Assembly: GCF_900110075.1 (NCBI RefSeq)
Contig: NZ_FOCJ01000001.1
Coordinates: forward strand, 620,001-684,000
DNA: 64,000 nucleotides
Direction: 5' to 3'
From: Paenibacillus sp. OV219
GTDB lineage: Bacteria > Bacillota > Bacilli > Paenibacillales > Paenibacillaceae
The translations under genes were made by a program, and so were the position numbers. Below the pieces are notes generated by a model. It was not told where the DNA came from. It worked only from the letters and a program-made list of their open reading frames with translations, and did no database searches. Positions 44,396 to 51,625 of this stretch are shown piece by piece (within the stretch, counting starts at the first letter, position 1; each line of letters opens with the position of its first letter).

Positions 44396-44887
44396 ATGCT
44401 GACTATGATTCGGTCTTGTAAGCCTGAACATATCGAGCACGAGCTTGATATTTTTAATACCAACCCCCAATTCAATTTGATTTCCAAAGATAAATCGACA
44501 CTAACTGCCGAAGACATTGCTGCCGAGCTGAAGGATGCTGAACAAGCCGGGGCTGAACGATATTTGCTTCACGATAATGATCAATTTGTAGGCATTCTTG
44601 AGCTGCTCATGCACAATCCCAAAGATAGTTGCACTTGGATTGGACTGCTCATTATTAACGGTCGCTGCCATGGGCAAGGTTACGGCAGTGCTGCACTTGA
44701 GCTGTTTGACAGCGTCATGCGCGAACGCGGCGTACAGTCGCATCGGCTCGGCGTGCTTGTGAACAATCCGAATGCGCATCGCTTCTGGCAGCGGCATGGC
44801 TGTGTAGAAGTCCGTCCAGCTGAGCTGCCGGATGGAAAAGCAATTATGATTTATGAACGTGCTGTAGGAAGTGAAATTAATAATTAA
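44396..44887 (+). CDS. GNAT acetyltransferase
   Basis: A protein of about 163 residues with the acetyl-CoA loop GRCHGQGYGSAALELFDSVM and the C-terminal NPNAHRFWQRHGCVEVRP. The N terminus is of its own type. GTG 44384 and ATG 44396 or 44405 are all possible starts; AAGGTGAG lies 12 bases before 44396. It runs between the RimL-like gene and a lipoprotein gene. Acceptor unknown. Confidence 0.82.
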   Translation: MLTMIRSCKPEHIEHELDIFNTNPQFNLISKDKSTLTAEDIAAELKDAEQAGAERYLLHDNDQFVGILELLMHNPKDSCTWIGLLIINGRCHGQGYGSAALELFDSVMRERGVQSHRLGVLVNNPNAHRFWQRHGCVEVRPAELPDGKAIMIYERAVGSEINN

Positions 44888-44905
44888 AGACGGGAGAATA
44901 CAACC

Positions 44906-45382
44906 ATGTACAGAAGGGCGACGCTCGGCGCGCTGCTGAGCATGATGCTGCTGGTAAGTGCCTGTACAGCCAAAGATGAACCGAGATCAGAAGGTACTGC
45001 GCTCGGGGAACAGATGGATTACTCGAAGTCAGGCGCCAATCGGACGATGAATGCGTATGAAGAGTCGATGGTGGAGGCGATCAATAAGAACCGTTTCTCT
45101 CTTGTGGAAGGGCTGCTTGATCCGGCTGGACCGCTCTATAGGCAGCAGGAAAGCTTGGTTCGCAGGCTCAGCTCTAAGAATATCAAGGAGAAGCTGATCC
45201 GCTATCAGATCATGAATATCCAGAAGATGAATGGGAACTACAAGTTTTATATTATCGAGAAAATCGGCGTCTACTACCCGGATGGCCGTGTCGATATGAA
45301 TGAATACGAGTGGATCTATACCGTGACAGAAGATTCGGGAACAGCCCAGACGAAAGTATATAGCATCGAACGATGGGTCTAG
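44906..45382 (+). CDS. Small lipoprotein
   Basis: A 158-residue secreted lipoprotein with a signal peptide and the lipobox LVSAC (cysteine near residue 20). The mature part is hydrophilic with an NTF2-like or TcaA-like middle: NAYEESMVEAINKNRFSLVEGLL and later YYPDGRVDMNEYEWIYTV. The fold assignment is by impression only. ACGGGAG is upstream of ATG 44906. No clear partner gene. Confidence 0.78.
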   Translation: MYRRATLGALLSMMLLVSACTAKDEPRSEGTALGEQMDYSKSGANRTMNAYEESMVEAINKNRFSLVEGLLDPAGPLYRQQESLVRRLSSKNIKEKLIRYQIMNIQKMNGNYKFYIIEKIGVYYPDGRVDMNEYEWIYTVTEDSGTAQTKVYSIERWV

Positions 45383-45426
45383 CAGTAGATAACGACAACC
45401 AGATACGAGGATGAGGTGCAAGATTG

Positions 45427-45924
45427 ATGTCAGAGTTAACGTTTGAGAGTTATTCAGATACTTACTTGGAAGCAGTTTGCAATACTTATAATTACTATGT
45501 GGAACGTACTACGGTTACGTATGACTTGTGTCCGTACACAACAGATCAGATGAAGCAGCTTATTGAACCGCTCTCGGATTTGTACCGCTCGTATGTCGTT
45601 CTCGTAGATGGTCAATATGCGGGGTATGTGCTTCTTACTCAGCATAAGAAGCGTCCGGCATTTAACGTAACGGCGGAAGTGAGCATTTATCTGGACCAGG
45701 CGTTTATCGGTCAAGGGATCGGTCGCAAAGCAGCGGAGTTCATCGAGCGCGTGGCGCGCGAGCTGAATTTCCACTCCTTGCTTGCGGCGATTTGTACGGA
45801 GAACACAGGCAGCGTAGCCCTGTTCGAGAAGCTCGGCTACAAGCAAGTGGCGTACTATCAAGAAATCGCACGCAAGTTTGACCGCTGGCTGGACTCGGTT
45901 TCTTTCCAGAAAATTTTAGCCTAA
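45427..45924 (+). CDS. GNAT acetyltransferase (phosphinothricin-acetyltransferase-like)
   Basis: A 165-residue acetyltransferase with the start VCNTYNYYVERTTVTYD, the acetyl-CoA loop IGQGIGRKAAEFIERVA, and the C-terminal CTENTGSVALFEKLGYKQV and YYQEIARKFDRWLDSV. These resemble the PAT/Bar branch, which acetylates amino acid-like compounds. GAGGTG is upstream of ATG 45427; the neighbouring TTG 45424 is less likely. No resistance phenotype is implied by the sequence alone. Confidence 0.86.
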   Translation: MSELTFESYSDTYLEAVCNTYNYYVERTTVTYDLCPYTTDQMKQLIEPLSDLYRSYVVLVDGQYAGYVLLTQHKKRPAFNVTAEVSIYLDQAFIGQGIGRKAAEFIERVARELNFHSLLAAICTENTGSVALFEKLGYKQVAYYQEIARKFDRWLDSVSFQKILA

Positions 45925-45962
45925 TCTGAGTTTCTACCACCGATAAAAGGCGGGATGGACGG

Positions 45963-46601
45963 ATGCACTGGCAAACGAAGCTGCGAATTGTAGTTGCAGT
46001 TGTTATTGTTGCTGTTATGTTCTCAAGTAACATCCACCGCAGCAATATGATGCAGCAGCGGCTGAATACCCAGGAAATGCAACTGACTGCGGAGCTGGAG
46101 AGAAGTAAGCATCTGCAGACACAGCTCGACGTGCTGAACGGCCAACTAAATGTTGAGCGGACGAATGTAAGCGAATTAACTACGAAGCTAAATACGGCAA
46201 CGGACAAGCTAAAGCAGAATGAGACTGCATCTACTTCGCAGGCTACAAGCGCGGGAGAGCAAACAGGGCCAATTATCCGCATTGACTCGCAAATCCCGGC
46301 TGACGCCGTCGCGTTTCTATTTGCTTTTATCGATATCGTTCATCAGCAGCCTAAGCCTGAAGCGAAGGTATGGGACGACTATCTCGCCGACAGCAGCCGT
46401 CTTCGTTGGCTGATCGAGGCCGTGAGGAAGCAGCCGGATTTGACATATACAGAGCTGCAATATAAAGGTGAGACCACCTACAAGAAGCCCGGCAAGACGA
46501 ATGTGATCATTGGTGTGTACGGGGTTAATGGGGATCGCACAGATGCTTATGCCCTAAGCAATATTAACGGAGCAGGGTGGAAGATTACCGACGTCGACTA
46601 A
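45963..46601 (+). CDS. Single-span protein with coiled coil, function unknown
   Basis: A 212-residue protein. An N-terminal transmembrane helix (residues 8-22) is followed by a coiled-coil stretch of about 60 residues (QRLNTQEMQLTAELERSKHL onwards), a Ser/Thr/Ala linker, and a C-terminal folded domain (about 110-210) with IDIVHQQPKPEAKVWDDYL and VIIGVYGVNGDRTDAYAL. I do not recognise the family. It may be anchored at the membrane with the domain outside. GGCGGG upstream of the ATG. Confidence 0.7.
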   Translation: MHWQTKLRIVVAVVIVAVMFSSNIHRSNMMQQRLNTQEMQLTAELERSKHLQTQLDVLNGQLNVERTNVSELTTKLNTATDKLKQNETASTSQATSAGEQTGPIIRIDSQIPADAVAFLFAFIDIVHQQPKPEAKVWDDYLADSSRLRWLIEAVRKQPDLTYTELQYKGETTYKKPGKTNVIIGVYGVNGDRTDAYALSNINGAGWKITDVD

Positions 46602-46652
46602 GCATAAGGCATTCGGAAGAGCCTTCGCTCGCAAGGGGAACCGTGCATATTC

Positions 46653-47066
46653 ATGAAGAAACTATACGGACTTATTTTGTTTGGTTATACGTTATTACTC
46701 TTTTACTCGATGTTTATCGGTTTTGGCCGGTCAGCGGTTCATTCGACGGAATACCGATACAACGTCATTCCGTTTCAAACTGTCCGCTTATACTTTGAGC
46801 ATGCGGACAGCTTCGACGCGAAATATTGGATCGTCAATATGGTAGGCAATGTGGCGGTGTTCATGCCGTTCGGGCTCATGCTGCCGTACTTGCTGGGAAT
46901 GAAGCTTATCCGATTTTCGCTGCTGTTTATTACGTCGCTCTTCGTGCTGGAGCTGTTGCAGCTACTACTTCATCGCGGTAGCTTTGATATTGACGATGTC
47001 ATTCTCAATACGATCGGTGCGTGGCTAGGATACTTGCTATATCGGATAAGTGTGAAGCGGAGCTAG
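46653..47066 (+). CDS. VanZ-family membrane protein
   Basis: A 137-residue protein with about four transmembrane helices and the VanZ landmarks NVIPFQTVRLYFEH, NMVGNVAVFMPFGLMLP and FDIDDVILNTIGAWLGYLL. VanZ proteins confer low-level teicoplanin resistance in some hosts, but most homologues have no known function. AAGGGGA upstream of ATG 46653. The HisA gene starts 33 bases later. Confidence 0.88.
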   Translation: MKKLYGLILFGYTLLLFYSMFIGFGRSAVHSTEYRYNVIPFQTVRLYFEHADSFDAKYWIVNMVGNVAVFMPFGLMLPYLLGMKLIRFSLLFITSLFVLELLQLLLHRGSFDIDDVILNTIGAWLGYLLYRISVKRS

Positions 47067-47098
47067 AAGCTAGAGCTAACGAGAGAAGAGGGAACATA

Positions 47099-47863
47099 AT
47101 GAAATTCAGACCTTGTATCGACCTACATAAAGGGAAAGTGAAACAAATTGTCGGTGAGACATTAAGCCAGAACGATGATCAGCAAGTCGTCGAGAACTTC
47201 GTATCGGAGCATGATTCAGCGTATTATGCCGACATGTTCAAGCGTGATCAGCTTACTGGAGGTCATGTCATCATGCTCGGTGGCGGCAATGAGGAAGCGG
47301 CGTTGGCAGCGCTTCGCGCGTATCCAGGCGGACTCCAGATCGGCGGAGGCATTCGCGCCGAGAATGCCGCGCAGTATCTCGAAGCAGGCGCTTCGCATGT
47401 TATCGTCACCTCCTATATTTTCCGCGACGGCGAGCTTGATATGGACAACCTGCAGCGTATCGTCTCTGAGGTCGGCAAGGAGAGGCTGGTCATTGACCTG
47501 AGCTGCAAGAAGCGGGATGACAAATGGTTCGTCGTTACGAATCAATGGACAACCTTCAGCACCTTTGAAGTGAAAGCCTCACATCTTGAAGAGCTTGCGC
47601 AATATTGCGATGAATATCTCGTTCATGCCGTTGATGTTGAGGGCAAACGGAGCGGAATTCTAACAGATCTAGTAGAGCAGCTGGCTCAATGGGTGACGAT
47701 TCCGACGACATATGCAGGCGGTGCCCGTTCATTCGACGATCTCGAATTGTTCCGCAAGCTCGCCGCTGGCAAGCTTGATATTACTATCGGCAGTGCGCTT
47801 GATATTTTTGGTGGCTCAATGTCCTATGAGGATGTTGTAGCTTTCTGTAAACCGCGTGCGTAG
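47099..47863 (+). CDS. hisA: HisA-type isomerase, eukaryotic HIS6-like
   Basis: A 254-residue TIM barrel that should isomerise ProFAR to PRFAR in histidine synthesis. Several stretches look like fungal His6 rather than bacterial HisA: CIDLHKGKVKQIVGETL, a loop around EHDSAYYADMF, IVIDLSCKKR-like LVIDLSCKKRDDKW, and TIGSALDIFGGSMSYEDV. The usual bacterial start with a D at position 8 is present as PCIDLHKG. AAGAGGG supports ATG 47099. No other his gene is in the window, so it stands alone. Confidence 0.85.
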   Translation: MKFRPCIDLHKGKVKQIVGETLSQNDDQQVVENFVSEHDSAYYADMFKRDQLTGGHVIMLGGGNEEAALAALRAYPGGLQIGGGIRAENAAQYLEAGASHVIVTSYIFRDGELDMDNLQRIVSEVGKERLVIDLSCKKRDDKWFVVTNQWTTFSTFEVKASHLEELAQYCDEYLVHAVDVEGKRSGILTDLVEQLAQWVTIPTTYAGGARSFDDLELFRKLAAGKLDITIGSALDIFGGSMSYEDVVAFCKPRA

Positions 47864-47917
47864 TGGTACGCCATAAAGAGACACCTTGCAAGGATTGAGC
47901 GTGGATCATCTAGTACG

Positions 47918-47962
47918 AAAACAGCCCTAAATTGCTGGAAATAGCAGCCAGGGGCTGTTTTT
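47918..47962 (+). terminator. Rho-independent terminator
   Basis: AAAACAGCCC pairs with GGGCTGTTTT, with an inner GCTGG/CAGC stem, followed by Ts. It ends the hisA-like transcript. Confidence 0.85.
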
Positions 47963-48059
47963 GTGCATATTTGTGGTTGCGCTAACACTTTCCAAATAAA
48001 ATCGTTCCAAAATCACACAATCCAAACGATCATTAAGAACTTACCAAATACTTAGCCCT

Positions 48060-48065
48060 TATAAT
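48060..48065 (+). promoter_or_regulatory. Candidate -10 of the chemosensory operon
   Basis: A perfect TATAAT precedes the operon by about 70 bases. The -35 at the right spacing (GAACTT) is poor, so the promoter may need an activator. No sigma-D-like box was seen here. Confidence 0.5.
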
Positions 48066-48098
48066 CAGTGTAGCGGTATTACGAAGGAGGAACGCAAC

Positions 48099-48137
48099 TT
48101 GGGACAGACAACGATGCGAATAGGTGATCATACATGA
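48099..48137 (+). CDS. Possible 12-residue leader peptide
   Basis: A TTG start lies eight bases after a perfect AAGGAGG (48084-48090). The frame MGQTTMRIGDHT ends at TGA (48135-48137), overlapping the ATG (48134) of the next gene as ATGA. This is ideal for translational coupling. The frame is short, so its expression needs evidence. Confidence 0.45.
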   Translation: MGQTTMRIGDHT

Positions 48138-48571
48138 TGAAACTACTCGAATTTTATAAAGAATTGTTCGAAGACTCTACGAGCCGATTTGAGCCTGTAT
48201 GGCAAGCCGATCTTGCTTACGCACATGGTTTCCGTTGGACAAAAGATAACTATCCAATACAAGAGCAGTTTCGTATCACTGATATGGGGGATGAGCCCCC
48301 TGTCATTATGTTCTCAGTTGTTCTCCCAGACATGTACTCGGAAACGAATGTTTTTGACGAAGTGTACCGGTATCCGTCGCATAACGATATGTCGATTGTG
48401 CTGATGAGTCAGCAGATCTGGGTAAACGCTTCACTCTGTACGAGCAAGCTGGAGCAATCGGTGCTTGGATTCATTCATCAGGCTCGAAGTGAGATTATGA
48501 ATATTTTTGATTGTGTCATTTTGAAGACAGATGTTGTTCATACAAAAGAAACGGAACGACATATCCGATAA
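48134..48571 (+). CDS. Unknown protein at the head of the chemosensory operon
   Basis: A 145-residue soluble protein that I do not recognise. The N-terminal half contains EFYKELFEDSTSRFEPVWQ and a GFRWTKDNYPIQEQF segment; the middle is VIMFSVVLPDMYSETNVFDEVYRYPS; two cysteines lie in the C-terminal half. No membrane helix or signal peptide is seen. AGGTGATC lies just before the ATG, and the 12-codon frame upstream overlaps it. It precedes cheW by 34 bases, so it is probably an accessory of the chemosensory cluster. Confidence 0.75.
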   Translation: MMKLLEFYKELFEDSTSRFEPVWQADLAYAHGFRWTKDNYPIQEQFRITDMGDEPPVIMFSVVLPDMYSETNVFDEVYRYPSHNDMSIVLMSQQIWVNASLCTSKLEQSVLGFIHQARSEIMNIFDCVILKTDVVHTKETERHIR

Positions 48572-48605
48572 ACATTATAGAGAGATGAACAAGGAGGTCC
48601 GAGCG

Positions 48606-49031
48606 GTGGCCAATTACATCGTAGTAGGGTTGAATGAGGAGAAATTTGCACTCCCAATCACAGACATTCAAGAGATTATCAAAGACATGCCAATCACCGA
48701 AATACCGGCCGCGAGGGCACATGTGAAAGGCGTTATTAATTTGCGAGGTACGATCGTTCCAGTTATCGGGCTTCGCTCGAAGTTTCGCATGATGGAGAGC
48801 CATTCGACGACTTCCTCCCGTATTGTCATCGTCCAGACGCCGGAAGGCGAGCCAGTTGGATTGTATGTGGACCGTGTTGAGCAAGTGGCGTTTTTCTCGG
48901 AAATTTTACCTACTCCAGATGGTATTGGCGGCGCGCAATCAGGCAACTTGTCAGGTATCGGGAAGATTAATGACCAGCTTGTCAGCATTCTGCACTTGCC
49001 GTCTATCTTGAATACTGGAGGAGGTCTATAA
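48606..49031 (+). CDS. cheW: CheW coupling protein
   Basis: A 141-residue CheW. It has the typical start NYIVVGLNEEKFALPITDIQ, the conserved VKGVINLRGTIVPVIGLRSKF, and LYVDRVEQVAFFSEILPTPDG. It links receptor tips to the kinase. The GTG at 48606 has AAGGAGG nine bases upstream and gives the usual N terminus. Its stop overlaps the CheA start as TAATG. Confidence 0.93.
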   Translation: MANYIVVGLNEEKFALPITDIQEIIKDMPITEIPAARAHVKGVINLRGTIVPVIGLRSKFRMMESHSTTSSRIVIVQTPEGEPVGLYVDRVEQVAFFSEILPTPDGIGGAQSGNLSGIGKINDQLVSILHLPSILNTGGGL

Positions 49032-51625
49032 TGAACGAATCATTCGCACTTACATATCTAAGCGTTTTTCTAGATGAATTAGAAGAACAGCTGCAAGTTC
49101 TGGATGAGTCGATTCTAGAGCTCGAGAACGGTGGCAATTCACCGGAAACGATACAGACGATCTTCCGCGCTGCACACACGCTCAAAGGTTCTTCCGCAGC
49201 AATGGGCTTCCAATCGATGAAGGAAGTAACGCATAAGGTTGAGAGTGTATTCGAGCTGCTTCGTCAGAATCGGCTGCAAACGAGCAAGCCGCTCATCAAT
49301 GTGCTGTTCAAATGTATTGATTATTTGAAGGCGAAGAAGGAAACGCTGCGCAAAGGCGATTTCAATGATGAGCCGATTGAAACGCTCGTTGAGCTGCTGA
49401 ACGGCATATTGACCGACCAGCCTGCAGAAGAAACGATAGCGGCGAACGCTGCTGCAAGTGAGGCGGTTAAGGCCATATCGGCGCAGGAGACAGCGATGTA
49501 TGACGGCTGGACCGAAGCCGTGCTTGCCGCTAAAGCGCAGAAACTGGCTGAAGGACTCCATTCATACGAGATTAGTGTGACGCTCGCTGCAGATGTTGAG
49601 ATGCCTACGGTAAAAGCAATGGTTATTCTACGCAATCTGGGCGAGCTCGGCGAAGTTGTCGGCACATCGCCGGAAATCGGCTTGTGGGAGCAGGAACAGC
49701 TTCTTACAGCTGGACCGATCCATTTCTTGCTTGCAACGAAGCATACAGAAGCGCAAATCGTTCGCAAAGTGGAGGAAGCGTCGCAGATTGAGAGCTTCAC
49801 CGTGAAGCAGCTTCAAGTTTCAGGCGGCATTCAGATTGGGACCAAAGCGTCCGTCGTATCTGTGAATAAACAAACAACGGCTTCAGCTCCACCTGCTGTC
49901 AGCGTGTCGCAAATAAGCTCAGAACAAGGGGCAGCAGGACAATCCGACGCCAAAGTGCACATTCAGCAAACCGTACGGGTCGATGTGAACCGCTTGGAGC
50001 ATTTGCTGAACCTTGTCGGAGAATTGATTATTGATAATACACGGATTCGCGAAGTGCGTAGACGGTTCGAGGATCGGTTTAAGCAAGAACCGGAAACGCT
50101 GCTGCTCGGTGAAATTACGGACCACCTGGGCCGTGTCGTTGCAGAGCTGCAAGAAGGTACGATGAAGACGCGGATGATGCCAATCGAGCAGTTGTTTAAT
50201 CGTTTCCCGCGTATGGTTCGCGACGTTGCGGAGCAAGCCGGCAAAGAAGTGACCTTCCAAGTGGAAGGTAAAGAAACGGAGCTGGACCGCACATTGATCG
50301 AAGAGATCAGCGATCCGCTTATCCATATTATCCGTAATGCGATCGACCACGGCTTGGAGCCGCCGGATGAGCGCGAGAAGCTGGGCAAGAACCGCAAAGG
50401 TAATTTACTCCTGCGTGCAAGCCATCAAGAGAACGCAATCGTTATTACGCTTGCCGATGATGGTCGCGGTATTGACTTGCAACGGATTAAACAGAAGGCC
50501 GTTCAGAAAGGTTTCATCGGTGCGGAAGAGGCGGAAGCGTTAACGGATAAAGAAATCATAAGTCTTATCTTCCATTCAGGCATGTCAACTGCGGAGAAAG
50601 TAACGGAGCTTTCCGGTCGCGGTGTAGGGATGGACATCGTCCGCTCCCATATTGAGAAGCTGAACGGTATTATTAACATTGAGACGACAGCTGGCGAAGG
50701 CACCGTATTCACGATAAAGCTTCCGCTTACACTCGCAATTTCTCGTTCGCTCCTCGTGCAGCTTGGCAAGCATACAATTGCGATTCCGCTCACGAATGTG
50801 ATTGAGACTTTCCGTTTGACGCCTGAAGATGTTCAAATCGTGAACAGTGAAGAGGTCTGTGTCGTTCGCGGAGAAATATTGCCGCTCGTACGGATGCACA
50901 GAAGACTTGGCACAGCAGAGAACGATACTGATTCCAAGGGTTACGCAGTTATGATCGGACTTGCAGAGAGACGCGTATGCCTCTATGTCGACAAGCTGGT
51001 TGCGAACCAGGAGATCGTAATGAAGTCGCTTGGCAATTACTTGGGGCAAGTCGCATACGTATCCGGCGCTACCATTATGGGAGACGGCCGCATCGCTCTC
51101 ATTCTAGACGTGAACGCGGTCATCCGCGACTCCGGTGCAACCATTAGCAAGACGAATGCGAATGAGCAGAAGGTATCTGGACGCAAAGTGAAGCTTGTGA
51201 CTTTCGATCTCGAAGATGAGCATTATGCACTCGACATTAATCAAGCGAAAGAAATCATCAAGGTTCCTTCTATACTGCGGATGGCGAACGCACCGGTAGA
51301 AGTGTTGGGACTTATGAATTTACGGGGCGAGTTGATGCCGGTTGTCGATATTAAGTCATGCCTTGGCATGCGCCATACCGAGCCGGATCAGCATTCACGC
51401 GTCATTATTCTGAACGAAGACGGCCGCGATATCGGTATTCTCGTTGATCGCGTTCGTGAAGTCATTCATGTGACCCATAGCCAGATCGAATCGGCTCCGA
51501 AGGATGTTACGATGATCTCCGACCAATACATCGGAGGTATTTGCAAGACAGACGAGCAGCTTGTAATTGTACTTAAGCTTGACAAAATGCTCCGATCAAG
51601 GGGTTGGGACACGATTCATGCGTAA
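49031..51625 (+). CDS. cheA: Chemotaxis-type histidine kinase CheA with an extra CheW domain
   Basis: An 864-residue CheA. The phosphoacceptor is H49 in AAHTLKGSSAAMG. After P1 (1-125) come a P2-like region (about 160-275), a Q/S/A-rich linker, P3 (about 320-385), the ATP domain (about 395-545: RNAIDHGLEPPDER, DDGRGID, GRGVGMDIV), a CheW-like P5 (about 555-705), and a second CheW-like domain (about 715-860: KLVTFDLEDEHYALDINQ). Standard CheA ends after one such domain. Its stop overlaps the next gene's start by eight bases. The usual cheB, cheR and cheY are absent. Confidence 0.93.
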   Translation: MNESFALTYLSVFLDELEEQLQVLDESILELENGGNSPETIQTIFRAAHTLKGSSAAMGFQSMKEVTHKVESVFELLRQNRLQTSKPLINVLFKCIDYLKAKKETLRKGDFNDEPIETLVELLNGILTDQPAEETIAANAAASEAVKAISAQETAMYDGWTEAVLAAKAQKLAEGLHSYEISVTLAADVEMPTVKAMVILRNLGELGEVVGTSPEIGLWEQEQLLTAGPIHFLLATKHTEAQIVRKVEEASQIESFTVKQLQVSGGIQIGTKASVVSVNKQTTASAPPAVSVSQISSEQGAAGQSDAKVHIQQTVRVDVNRLEHLLNLVGELIIDNTRIREVRRRFEDRFKQEPETLLLGEITDHLGRVVAELQEGTMKTRMMPIEQLFNRFPRMVRDVAEQAGKEVTFQVEGKETELDRTLIEEISDPLIHIIRNAIDHGLEPPDEREKLGKNRKGNLLLRASHQENAIVITLADDGRGIDLQRIKQKAVQKGFIGAEEAEALTDKEIISLIFHSGMSTAEKVTELSGRGVGMDIVRSHIEKLNGIINIETTAGEGTVFTIKLPLTLAISRSLLVQLGKHTIAIPLTNVIETFRLTPEDVQIVNSEEVCVVRGEILPLVRMHRRLGTAENDTDSKGYAVMIGLAERRVCLYVDKLVANQEIVMKSLGNYLGQVAYVSGATIMGDGRIALILDVNAVIRDSGATISKTNANEQKVSGRKVKLVTFDLEDEHYALDINQAKEIIKVPSILRMANAPVEVLGLMNLRGELMPVVDIKSCLGMRHTEPDQHSRVIILNEDGRDIGILVDRVREVIHVTHSQIESAPKDVTMISDQYIGGICKTDEQLVIVLKLDKMLRSRGWDTIHA

